DNA of 30,736 nucleotides, from contig JAPFFX010000361.1 in the NCBI GenBank assembly GCA_026645375.1, positions 1 to 30,736 on the forward strand, given 5' to 3'. Positions 16,644 to 23,933 of the stretch are shown here, piece after piece. Under the pieces are notes generated by a model. That model was not told the DNA's origin and did not search any database. It saw nothing but the letters and a program-made list of their open reading frames with translations. The DNA is from Citricoccus sp. WCRC_4. Lineage in GTDB: Bacteria; Actinomycetota; Actinomycetes; Actinomycetales; Micrococcaceae. The position numbers and the translations under genes were made by a program. The first letter of the stretch is position 1, and every line of letters starts with the position of its first letter.

Positions 16644-16715
16644 CGTGATACATCGCACCCGGGACGCTTAGGCTATGAGCGACGACGCCGGCATCGCCCG
16701 GAAGGGGAACCCGCC

Positions 16716-17282
16716 ATGGAGCAGACGACCGACGACCACGTGATCCTCGTGGACGACGAGGGCCGCACCGTGGGCCTGGCCCCCCGTGCCACCGTCCACG
16801 ACGAGTCCACCCCGCTGCACCGCGCGTTCTCCTGCTACGTCTACCGCGACGACGGCCATGTGCTGGTCACCCGCAGGGCGCTGTCCAAGCGCGCGTGGCC
16901 GGGGGTCTGGACCAATTCCTTCTGCGGTCATCCCCGGCAGGACGAGGACGGACTCGACACGGTGAACCGCTATGCGCGCCATGAGCTGGGCCTGGTGCTC
17001 GAGGACGTGCGCTGCGTGCTGCCGGACTTCCGGTACCGCGCCGTGGACGCCTCCGGGATCGTGGAGAACGAACTCTGCCCGGTCTACGTGGCCCGGGCCG
17101 CCGGCCCCGTCCGGCCCAATCCCGAGGAGGCGATGGAACACCGGTGGGTGAGCCCGGAGGAGCTGGACCGGTGGGTGGGCGCGGCCCCGTGGTCCGTGAG
17201 CCCCTGGCTGGTCGAACAGCTTCCCGGGGTCCTGCCGGTCCTGGCGGGCGGCGCCCGGGACCGCGGGGGGAGCAGGCCATGA
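16716..17282 (+). CDS. idi: isopentenyl-diphosphate delta-isomerase, type 1
   Basis: A 188-aa Nudix-fold enzyme interconverting IPP and DMAPP, which feeds the prenyl transferases downstream. Metal ligands and catalytic residues of the E. coli enzyme are all present: H28 and H35 (TVHDESTPLHRAFS), catalytic C70 and H72 (NSFCGHP), and E117/E119 (VENELCPVY). The Nudix-like helix is TVNRYARHELGLVLED. The C-terminal ~15 residues are a polar extension. It is the first gene of the carotenoid operon, with AAGGGGAA before the ATG and a 4-nt overlap with crtE. Its place at the head suggests that precursor supply and pigment synthesis are switched together. Confidence 0.95.
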   Translation: MEQTTDDHVILVDDEGRTVGLAPRATVHDESTPLHRAFSCYVYRDDGHVLVTRRALSKRAWPGVWTNSFCGHPRQDEDGLDTVNRYARHELGLVLEDVRCVLPDFRYRAVDASGIVENELCPVYVARAAGPVRPNPEEAMEHRWVSPEELDRWVGAAPWSVSPWLVEQLPGVLPVLAGGARDRGGSRP

Positions 17283-18451
17283 GCAGCGTCGAGCGCGAGA
17301 TCCAGCACGCCCTGGACCAGGGCGCGGCCCGGTCCGAGCGGTTCGGCACCGGGCACCGGGACCTCTGGGCCGCCCTGTCCGCGGCGGTCGAGGGCGGCAA
17401 GCGCTTCCGACCGCACCTGCTGACCGAGACCCACGCCGCGCTGGGCGGCACCGAGCCCGGACCCGTGGACCGCGTCGGTGCGGCCCTGGAGATCCTGCAC
17501 ACCTCCTTCGTGGTGCACGACGACGTCATCGACGGCGACGAGGTGCGGAGGGGCCGGCTGAACGTGTCCGGCACCTTCGCCGCGGAGGCCCGGCAGCGGG
17601 GCGCGGCCGAGCCGGTCGCCCACCACTACGGGGCGGCCGCAGGACTGCTGGCCGGTGACCTGGCCCTCATCACCGCCACCCGGATGATCGCCCGCTGCGG
17701 TGCGTCCCCGGAGGTGACCGAGAACCTGCTGGACCTGCTCGAGGACGCGGTGCACGCCTCCGCGGCGGGTGAGCTGGCCGACGTCGGGCTCGCCCTGCCG
17801 GTGGACGGGCGGACGGCGAGCGTGGCGGACGCCGTGCGCGTGGCCGAGCTGAAGACGGCCGTCTACTCCTTCGTGCTGCCCCTGCAGGCCGGTGCCGTGC
17901 TGGCCGGGGCCCCGGCGGCGGCGGTGGCGGCGCTGGCCCCGGTCGGCCGCCACCTCGGCATCGGCTTCCAGCTGCTCGACGACCTGCTCGGCGTGTTCGG
18001 CGACCCGGAACGGTCGGGCAAGGGCACCCTGTCCGACCTGCGCGAGGGCAAGCCCACCGCGCTGATCGCACACGCCCGGTCCACCGGCGCCTGGGCCGAA
18101 CTGCGCGCGCTGGTGGGCAACCCCGTCCTCGACGACCGCGGCGCCGACCGCGCCCGCGCGCTGCTGACGGACTGCGGCGCCCGCCAGAGGGTCACCGCCC
18201 TGGCCAACGAGTTCCTCGACGACGCCCTGGCCGCCGCCGGCCGGCCACCGCTGGCCCCGGCGCTGCACGCCGTGCTGGCCGGGATGGCCGAGGAGATCCG
18301 GCAGGCGGCGACGTCGGCCCTGCTGGCGGCCCCGGACCGCGGGAGGACGCCTGCTCCGGCATCGGACACAGTGCCCGGCGCGGTTCCCGGGGCTACCCCC
18401 GCGGGCCTGCCGCGCCGCGCGGGGGCCCAATCCCTGGCGGGACGCTCATGA
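17279..18451 (+). CDS. crtE: geranylgeranyl diphosphate synthase (CrtE)
   Basis: A 390-aa all-helical prenyl transferase. Visible motifs: GGKRFRPHL (39-47), first aspartate-rich motif DDVID (81-85) followed by R-R-G-R, and the second Asp-rich region QLLDDLLGVFGD with D234/D235, followed by GKGTLSDLREGKPTAL. The actinobacterial form of the second motif lacks the third Asp of the classic DDxxD. It condenses IPP units onto DMAPP/FPP to give C20 GGPP. The last ~45 residues (Ala/Pro/Gly/Arg rich, after EEIRQAATSALLAAP) are an extension beyond the catalytic fold. The ATG at 17279 overlaps the idi stop by 4 nt and has GGGGGGAG upstream. Confidence 0.95.
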   Translation: MSSVEREIQHALDQGAARSERFGTGHRDLWAALSAAVEGGKRFRPHLLTETHAALGGTEPGPVDRVGAALEILHTSFVVHDDVIDGDEVRRGRLNVSGTFAAEARQRGAAEPVAHHYGAAAGLLAGDLALITATRMIARCGASPEVTENLLDLLEDAVHASAAGELADVGLALPVDGRTASVADAVRVAELKTAVYSFVLPLQAGAVLAGAPAAAVAALAPVGRHLGIGFQLLDDLLGVFGDPERSGKGTLSDLREGKPTALIAHARSTGAWAELRALVGNPVLDDRGADRARALLTDCGARQRVTALANEFLDDALAAAGRPPLAPALHAVLAGMAEEIRQAATSALLAAPDRGRTPAPASDTVPGAVPGATPAGLPRRAGAQSLAGRS

Positions 18452-19296
18452 GCACCACGGACCACCGCTACGACGACGTCGCCCAGGCCAGCGCCGCCCA
18501 GGTCATCGCCGGCTACTCGACGTCCTTCGGCTGGGCGACCCGGCTGCTGGCCCAGCCGGTGCGGACCCACGTGCGGAACATCTACGCCCTGGTGCGGGTG
18601 GCCGACGAGATCGTCGACGATCCGGACCCCGCCCTGACCCCAGCATGGCGCCGGGAGCAGCTGGACGAGCTCGAGGCCGAGACCTACCGCGCCCTGGACA
18701 GCACCCGCAGCTCCAACCTCGTGGTGCACGCCTTCGCGCTGACCGCCCGCCGGTTCGGGATCGGGCCCGAGCTCGTGGGGCCGTTCTTCGCCTCCATGCG
18801 CGCCGACCTGGTCCGCTCCCGGCACGACGCCCAGAGCCTGTCCGACTACGTGCACGGTTCCGCCGAGGTGGTCGGGCTGATGTGCCTGCGCGTGTTCACC
18901 GGTGGTGACGCGGCGGCCTACGAGCAGCTCCGGCCGGGGGCCGAGCGACTGGGCGCGGCATTCCAGAAGGTCAACTTCCTGCGAGACCTCGCGGACGACC
19001 ACGACCAGCTGGGCCGGACCTATTTCCCCGGCCTGGATCCGGCCGCGTTCAGCGACGCCCACCGGGACGAACTCCTGGACGACATCGACGCCGACCTCGC
19101 GGCCGCCGCGGAGGCCATCCGGCTGCTGCCGGACTCGAGCCGACGCGCGGTGCGGGCGGCCCACGCGCTGTACTCGGCCCTGTCCCGGCGGTTGCGGTCC
19201 ACGCCGGCGGCCCGGATCCGCGAGGCCCGCATCCGGGTCCCGGACGGACAGAAGGCCGTGATCCTGGTGAAGGCCCTGGCAGGAAGGACAGCATGA
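18448..19296 (+). CDS. crtB: phytoene synthase (CrtB)
   Basis: A 282-aa squalene/phytoene synthase-family enzyme that joins two GGPP head to head into 15-cis-phytoene. The first aspartate-rich motif is DEIVD (53-57, in RVADEIVDDP). The second is in FLRDLADDHDQLGRTYFP (D180, D183, D184). The conserved YSTSFGWATRLL lies near residue 23. It is slightly shorter than many homologues (about 290-310 aa) but complete. It overlaps crtE and crtI by 4 nt each (ATGA). The C-terminal GQKAVILVKAL is also family-typical. Confidence 0.96.
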   Translation: MSTTDHRYDDVAQASAAQVIAGYSTSFGWATRLLAQPVRTHVRNIYALVRVADEIVDDPDPALTPAWRREQLDELEAETYRALDSTRSSNLVVHAFALTARRFGIGPELVGPFFASMRADLVRSRHDAQSLSDYVHGSAEVVGLMCLRVFTGGDAAAYEQLRPGAERLGAAFQKVNFLRDLADDHDQLGRTYFPGLDPAAFSDAHRDELLDDIDADLAAAAEAIRLLPDSSRRAVRAAHALYSALSRRLRSTPAARIREARIRVPDGQKAVILVKALAGRTA

Positions 19297-20960
19297 GCGA
19301 GCGAGTCGTGGTCATCGGCGGGGGGATCTCCGGGCTGGCCTCCGCGGCCCTGCTGGCGCGGGACGGTCACAGCGTGGACCTCGTGGAGGCCCGCGAGGAC
19401 TTCGGCGGCCGGGCGGGGAGCTGGGAGCGGGACGGGTTCCGGTTCGACACCGGCCCGTCCTGGTACCTGATGCCCGAGGTCTTCGACCACTTCTTCCGCC
19501 TGCTGGGCACCTCCGCCGCAGCCGAGCTGGACCTGGAACAGCTCGACCCCGGCTACCGGGTGTTCTTCGAGGGGGAGTCCCGGCCGCTGGACATCGCCGC
19601 GGACCGGCAGGCCAACGTGGAGCTCTTCGAACAGGTCGAGCCCGGGGCCGGCCGGGCGCTGGAGCGGTACCTCGACTCCGCGGAACGAACCTATGACATG
19701 GCCATCAGCCGGTTCCTGTACACCTCCTTCACCTCCTACCGCCCGTTCCTCGCCCGCGAACTGCTCGCCCAGCTCCACCGCCTCGGGCCGCTGCTGCTGG
19801 AGTCCCTGGAGCGGTTCACCGGCCGGCACTTCACCGACCGCCGGCTGCGGCAGGTGCTCGGCTACCCCGCGGTGTTCCTCGGCTCATCCCCGGACCGGAC
19901 CCCGAGCATGTACCACCTGATGAGTGCCCTCGACCTGACCGGCGGGGTGCTGTACCCGCAGGGCGGATTCACCCGGCTCATCGACGTGATGGTGCGCCTG
20001 GCCCGCGAGTCCGGCGTCCGGCTGCACGCGGAGACGGCGGCCACGGCCATCGTCACGGAACCGCCCGGCACCGGTCGCCGCGGGAGCCGCGGGGTGCGTG
20101 GCCGGGTCTCCGGTACCCGGGCGCGGGCCACGGGGGTGCGCGTGCGCGGACGGGACGGGGCCGAGCGCGTGCTGCCGGCCGACGTCGTGGTGTCCGCCGC
20201 CGACCTGCACCACACGGAGACCACCCTGCTCCCGCAGGACCTGCAGACCTACCCGGAGGCGTACTGGCGCAAGCGCACGTCCGGCCCCGGTGCGGTGCTG
20301 GTGATGCTCGGGGTGCGCGGGGAGTTGCCGCAACTGCCCCACCACTCCCTGTTCTTCACCCGTGACTGGGATGCCAACTTCGGGGCCATCCGCGCCGGTG
20401 ACGTCCCGGACCCGGCCTCGGTCTACGTGTGCCGGCCCTCGGCCACGGATCCGCACGTGGCGCCGGCCGGCCACGAGAACCTCTTCGTCCTGGTCCCGAT
20501 GCCCGCCGATCCCGGCCTGGGCGGCGGAGGGCAGGACGGCGGCGGGGACCCGACCGTGGAGGCCATCGCCGATGCGGCCATCGACCAGGTCGGCCGCTGG
20601 GCGGGCGTGCCCGACCTGGCCGAGCGGGTGGTGGTCCGCCGCACCGTGGGGCCGGCCGACTTCGCCCGCGACCTCGGTGCCTGGCGGGGCGGCATGCTCG
20701 GCCCCGCGCACACCCTGGCCCAGAGCGCCATGTTCCGCACCGGCAACGTCTCCCGCCGCGTGAAGTCCCTCTACTACGCCGGTTCCAGCACCATCCCGGG
20801 CATCGGCCTGCCGATGTGCCTGATCAGCGCGGAGATCCTGCTCAAGCGGTTGCGCGGAGACCACTCCGCCAGCCCGCTGGCCGAACCGCTCGTTCCCACG
20901 GCCGGCGGACCGACGGCGGCCGGCCCGGTCCCGGCGGGAGCGGGGGACGCATGGCGGTGA
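19293..20960 (+). CDS. crtI: phytoene desaturase (CrtI)
   Basis: A 555-aa FAD-dependent bacterial-type desaturase that should convert phytoene to lycopene in four steps at the membrane. The dinucleotide-binding motif GGGISG (9-14) is followed by an acidic strand end and FGGRAGSW. The RFDTGPSWYLMPEVFDHFF segment and the C-terminal GSSTIPGIGLPMCLISAEIL (from residue 497) are hallmarks. Residues about 257-278 form a Gly/Arg-rich insertion (PPGTGRRGSRGVRGRV...) in a surface loop, and the last ~30 residues are a Pro/Ala/Gly tail. AGGAAGGA precedes the ATG. It overlaps crtYe by 10 nt. Confidence 0.95.
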   Translation: MSERVVVIGGGISGLASAALLARDGHSVDLVEAREDFGGRAGSWERDGFRFDTGPSWYLMPEVFDHFFRLLGTSAAAELDLEQLDPGYRVFFEGESRPLDIAADRQANVELFEQVEPGAGRALERYLDSAERTYDMAISRFLYTSFTSYRPFLARELLAQLHRLGPLLLESLERFTGRHFTDRRLRQVLGYPAVFLGSSPDRTPSMYHLMSALDLTGGVLYPQGGFTRLIDVMVRLARESGVRLHAETAATAIVTEPPGTGRRGSRGVRGRVSGTRARATGVRVRGRDGAERVLPADVVVSAADLHHTETTLLPQDLQTYPEAYWRKRTSGPGAVLVMLGVRGELPQLPHHSLFFTRDWDANFGAIRAGDVPDPASVYVCRPSATDPHVAPAGHENLFVLVPMPADPGLGGGGQDGGGDPTVEAIADAAIDQVGRWAGVPDLAERVVVRRTVGPADFARDLGAWRGGMLGPAHTLAQSAMFRTGNVSRRVKSLYYAGSSTIPGIGLPMCLISAEILLKRLRGDHSASPLAEPLVPTAGGPTAAGPVPAGAGDAWR

Positions 20961-21334
20961 TCTACCTCGCCTCGCTGCTGGCCAGCCTCGGCTGCATGGT
21001 GCTGCTGGACCGCCGGTTCCGCCTGGTGCTCTGGCGCGCCCCGCGGACCGGCGCCGTGGTCCTGGCCGTGGGACTGGTCTTCTTCCTGGCCTGGGACCTG
21101 GCCGCCATCGCCTCCCAGCACTACGCGGCGGGCAAGAGCGAGGCCATGACCGGCATCATGCTGGCCCCCGAGCTGCCGCTGGAGGAGATCCTCTTCATCC
21201 TCTTCCTGTCCTACCTGACCCTGGTGCTGCGCGGCCTGCTGGTTCTGGCCCTGGGCGGACGGGCACGCGCGGACCGCCCGGGCCGGCCGGGCCGACCAGC
21301 ACGCCGGACGCTGGCGACGGGGGAGCGGTCATGA
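20951..21334 (+). CDS. crtYe: lycopene cyclase subunit (CrtYe-type)
   Basis: A 127-aa three-helix membrane protein, one half of the heterodimeric actinobacterial lycopene/C50 cyclase. The PxE(E/D) catalytic motif appears as PLEE at residues 76-79 (LAPELPLEEILFILF). The start MAVIYLASLLASLG with an upstream GGGAGCGGGGG fixes the ATG at 20951 and makes a 10-nt overlap with crtI. The C-terminus is a short basic Arg/Pro tail. Whether the cyclase makes epsilon, gamma or beta rings cannot be read from the sequence by eye. Confidence 0.93.
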   Translation: MAVIYLASLLASLGCMVLLDRRFRLVLWRAPRTGAVVLAVGLVFFLAWDLAAIASQHYAAGKSEAMTGIMLAPELPLEEILFILFLSYLTLVLRGLLVLALGGRARADRPGRPGRPARRTLATGERS

Positions 21335-21699
21335 GCTATCCGGTCCTGGCCCTGGCCTTCCTGGCGCTCGCCGCGGCGGTGGCCGTGGTCGCCACCCGGC
21401 GCCGGCGGCTCGGACCGAGGTGGTGGGCCGTGACCGGCCTGACGATCCTCGCCCTGATGGTCCTGACCGCCGTGTTCGACAACCTCATGATCGCCGCGGA
21501 CCTGTTCCGGTACAACGAGGAGCTGCTGGTGGGTTGGTATCTCGGCCTGGCCCCAGCGGAGGACTTCGCCTGGCCCCTCGCCGCCGGGCTGCTGCTGCCC
21601 TCGCTGTGGGAGCTGCTGCACCCCGTGCCCGCCTCCCCGGCCACGCCAGGACCTGACGCCCGGCTCAACCCGCGGAGCCAGCCCCGGGAGCGGTCATGA
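21331..21699 (+). CDS. crtYf: lycopene cyclase subunit (CrtYf-type)
   Basis: A 122-aa membrane protein, the partner of CrtYe. The motif PAED at residues 75-78 (GLAPAEDFAWPL) and VFDNLMIAADLFRYNEELLVG match the second cyclase subunit. It carries three hydrophobic helices and a short polar C-terminal tail. It overlaps crtYe and crtEb by 4 nt each. The ribosome site and start (GGGAGCGGTCATGA) are identical over 14 nt to those of crtEb. Confidence 0.93.
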   Translation: MSYPVLALAFLALAAAVAVVATRRRRLGPRWWAVTGLTILALMVLTAVFDNLMIAADLFRYNEELLVGWYLGLAPAEDFAWPLAAGLLLPSLWELLHPVPASPATPGPDARLNPRSQPRERS

Positions 21700-22574
21700 C
21701 GATGGTGCTGGGTGAGGCGACACGCCAGCTGCTGGGCTCGTCCCGGCCGGTGAGCTGGGTCAACACCGCCTATCCGTTCGCGGCGGCCTACCTGCTCTCG
21801 GGCGGCGGGATCACCGCGGAACTGGTGATCGGAACCCTGTTCTTCCTGATCCCGTACAACCTGTTGATGTACGGGATCAACGACGTCTTCGACTACGAGT
21901 CCGATCTGCGCAATCCGCGCAAGGGCGGCATCGAGGGCATCGTGCTGTCGGACCGGTGGCACGGGGTGACCCTGTGGGCCTCCGGCCTGCTGGCCCTGCC
22001 CTTCGTGGTGGCCCTCGTGGCCTTCGGGGACCTGGTCTCGACCCTCGTGCTGGCCGTGACGCTGGCGGCGGTGGTCGGTTACTCGGCCCCGCGGATCCGG
22101 CTCAAGGAACGGCCGGTGCTGGACTCGATGACCTCGTCCACGCACTTCGTGGGCCCGGCCGCGTTCGGCCTGGCCCTGGCTGACGGAGCCTGGACGGTGA
22201 CGGCGGCCGCCTCCCTCGTGGCGTTCTTCCTGTGGGGCATGGCCTCTCAGGCCTTCGGCGCCGTGCAGGACGTCACCGCGGACCGTGAGGCGGGCATCGG
22301 CTCGATCGCCACGGTCCTGGGTACCGCCACCACCGTGCGCGCGGCCATCGGGCTGTACGCGGCGGCCGGCGTCGTGATGCTGCTGGCCGGCTGGCCCGGG
22401 GCGCTGGCGGGGCTGCTGGCGATCCCGTACATCCTCAGCATCCTGCCGTTCCGCTCGCTGCCCGACGACCGCTGCGAGGAGGCCAACGCCGGCTGGCGGC
22501 GGTTCCTGTGGCTGAACATGCTCACCGGCTTCGCGCTGACGATGCTCTTCATCTGGATCGGCCTGCATGGCTGA
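21696..22574 (+). CDS. crtEb: lycopene elongase (CrtEb), UbiA-family prenyltransferase
   Basis: A 292-aa UbiA-superfamily membrane enzyme with about eight helices. The first aspartate-rich motif is N62-D63-x-x-D66-x-x-x-D70 (INDVFDYESD), and the second is D192-x-x-x-D196 (QDVTADREAGIGS). It transfers two C5 units to lycopene, giving the C50 skeleton (flavuxanthin-type) that the CrtYe/Yf pair then cyclises. Family and context make this the defining gene of C50 pigments such as decaprenoxanthin or sarcinaxanthin. The elongase comes after the cyclase genes, as in Corynebacterium, whereas in Micrococcus luteus it precedes them. It overlaps the next gene by 8 nt. Confidence 0.94.
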   Translation: MTMVLGEATRQLLGSSRPVSWVNTAYPFAAAYLLSGGGITAELVIGTLFFLIPYNLLMYGINDVFDYESDLRNPRKGGIEGIVLSDRWHGVTLWASGLLALPFVVALVAFGDLVSTLVLAVTLAAVVGYSAPRIRLKERPVLDSMTSSTHFVGPAAFGLALADGAWTVTAAASLVAFFLWGMASQAFGAVQDVTADREAGIGSIATVLGTATTVRAAIGLYAAAGVVMLLAGWPGALAGLLAIPYILSILPFRSLPDDRCEEANAGWRRFLWLNMLTGFALTMLFIWIGLHG

Positions 22575-23184
22575 GCGCACCCGCACCCGCACCCGGACCC
22601 GGGCACGGCCCCTGTGGGCGGAGGCCTGGCGGGTCCTGAAGGTCGAGGGGCGGTGGACCGGACTGGTCGCGGACGCCGCCGCCGCGCTCACCGTGGTCAG
22701 CCTGCTGGCCGGCCTGCTGGACGGTGTCGTGGCCGTCGCCCTGTTCGCGCTGGTGCTGCTGGGCCACGTCGTGGTCCGGCTCGCCCCGCTGCAGCCCGCC
22801 GTGCAGGCCGGCACCGCCGTGGCCCTGCCGGCCGCCGCCTGGGCGGCCATGGCCGATGCCTACCAGCGGATCTCCTGGCTGGACATCGCCGCCCACTTCG
22901 CCGTGACCGGGCTGCTCGCCGTCCTGGCCACGGCCGGGGTGTACCGGGCGGGCTGGCTGCGTCCGGGCGGAACCGCCGCCGGGACCGTCCTGCTCGCCAC
23001 CGCCCTCGGGGTCCTGCTCGCCGTGGCCTGGGAGTTCGGCGAATGGGTGGGGCACACCTCTCTGGATCCGGCCATCCAGGTCGGGTACGACGACACGATC
23101 GGGGACCTGGCCGCCGGCCTCACCGGTTCCCTGGCCGCGGGCGTGCTCTACCGCCGGCTGACCACGGACGGGAGCACGCCATGA
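22567..23184 (+). CDS. unassigned polytopic membrane protein in the crt operon (YjdF/DUF2238-like pattern)
   Basis: A 205-aa protein with about six hydrophobic helices (roughly 33-52, 53-72, 82-97, 105-126, 137-155, 176-195) and a basic N-terminus made by a CGCACC repeat (Arg-Thr repeats, residues 4-12). Polar residues cluster in the second half: WLDIAAH (D106, H110), WEFGEW (E156, E159) and YDDTIGD (D175, D176, D180). This pattern recalls YjdF/DUF2238-type inner-membrane proteins of unknown function. Overlaps on both sides (8 nt with crtEb, 4 nt with the glycosyltransferase) tie it firmly to carotenoid synthesis. No known C50 step needs it, since the elongase itself installs the hydroxyl groups. 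A role in carotenoid modification, placement in the membrane, or a metal-dependent reaction is only speculation. Confidence 0.85.
   Translation: MAERTRTRTRTRARPLWAEAWRVLKVEGRWTGLVADAAAALTVVSLLAGLLDGVVAVALFALVLLGHVVVRLAPLQPAVQAGTAVALPAAAWAAMADAYQRISWLDIAAHFAVTGLLAVLATAGVYRAGWLRPGGTAAGTVLLATALGVLLAVAWEFGEWVGHTSLDPAIQVGYDDTIGDLAAGLTGSLAAGVLYRRLTTDGSTP
22576..22599 (+). repeat. hexanucleotide CGCACC repeat
   Basis: Three exact CGCACC units (22576-22593) and one CGGACC variant encode Arg-Thr dipeptides at the N-terminus of the membrane protein. Changes in unit number stay in frame. Confidence 0.7.
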
Positions 23185-23933
23185 CCACGGACGGCCCCGA
23201 CGTCACCGTGGTGATCCCCGCGCGCGACGACGCGGTCCTGCTGGACCGGTGCCTGCGCGCCCTGGCCCGCCAGACCCGGGAGCCCGCAGAGGTGATCGTG
23301 GTGGACAACGCCTCCACCGACACCACGGGCGAGGTCGCACGGGCCCACGGGGCCACCGTGGTCGAGGAGGACCGGATCGGGATCTGGGCCGCCGCCGCGG
23401 CCGGCTACGACGCCGCCCGCAGCCCGGTCATCGCCCGGCTGGACGCGGACTCCGTGCCGCCCGCGGACTGGGTCCAGAAGGTGGCGGCCGGACTGCAGCG
23501 CCGGCCGTCCGCCGCGGCGATCACGGGCTGGGGGGTCTTCGAGGACCTGCCCAGGCCCGTGGGGGTGCCGGTGGCGGCCCTCTACCTCGGCGCCTACTAC
23601 GTCCTGGGCCACGCGGCGGCCGCGGGCCCCGTGCTGTGGGGATCGAACATGGCCCTGCGCCGCACGGCCTGGCACGAGGTCAGGGACCGTGTGCACCGCT
23701 GGGAACGGGAGGTGCACGACGACATGGACCTCGCCCTGGCCCTCGGCCCCCGCCACGAGGTGAGCTTCGATCCCCGGCTCGTGGTCGGCGTCTCCGCGCG
23801 ATCGCTCAAGGGGGCCTCCCAGCTCGTGCGGCGCGTGCGCCGGGCCCGGCGCACCCTGGAGGTGAACTTCAACGAGTCCCAGCCGTGGGAACGGTGGGCG
23901 GAACGGCTCAGGGCCGCTCCCAGTCCTCGATAG
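23181..23933 (+). CDS. GT2-family glycosyltransferase, CrtX candidate
   Basis: A 250-aa GT-A fold glycosyltransferase: VTVVIPARDDAVLLDRCL at the N-terminus, VIVVDNASTD, and the DxD nucleotide-sugar/metal motif D88-A-D90 (ARLDADSVPP). An acidic HDDMDLALAL segment lies near residue 180, in the position of the acceptor/base region. One hydrophobic stretch (VAALYLGAYYVLGHAAAAG) may contact the membrane. It is the last gene of the crt operon, with a 4-nt overlap. In Micrococcus luteus a glycosyltransferase (CrtX) next to the crt genes glucosylates sarcinaxanthin; position and family suggest the same here. Its 3' end overlaps the convergent gene by 26 bp. Confidence 0.88.
   Translation: MTTDGPDVTVVIPARDDAVLLDRCLRALARQTREPAEVIVVDNASTDTTGEVARAHGATVVEEDRIGIWAAAAAGYDAARSPVIARLDADSVPPADWVQKVAAGLQRRPSAAAITGWGVFEDLPRPVGVPVAALYLGAYYVLGHAAAAGPVLWGSNMALRRTAWHEVRDRVHRWEREVHDDMDLALALGPRHEVSFDPRLVVGVSARSLKGASQLVRRVRRARRTLEVNFNESQPWERWAERLRAAPSPR

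Noticed and set aside
16594..16653. Upstream ATG (16653) as start of the MarR regulator
   Set aside because: No ribosome site or promoter fits it, and it would place the operator dyad in codons 8-12. The GTG at 16593 has a well-placed -10 box. It cannot be fully excluded.
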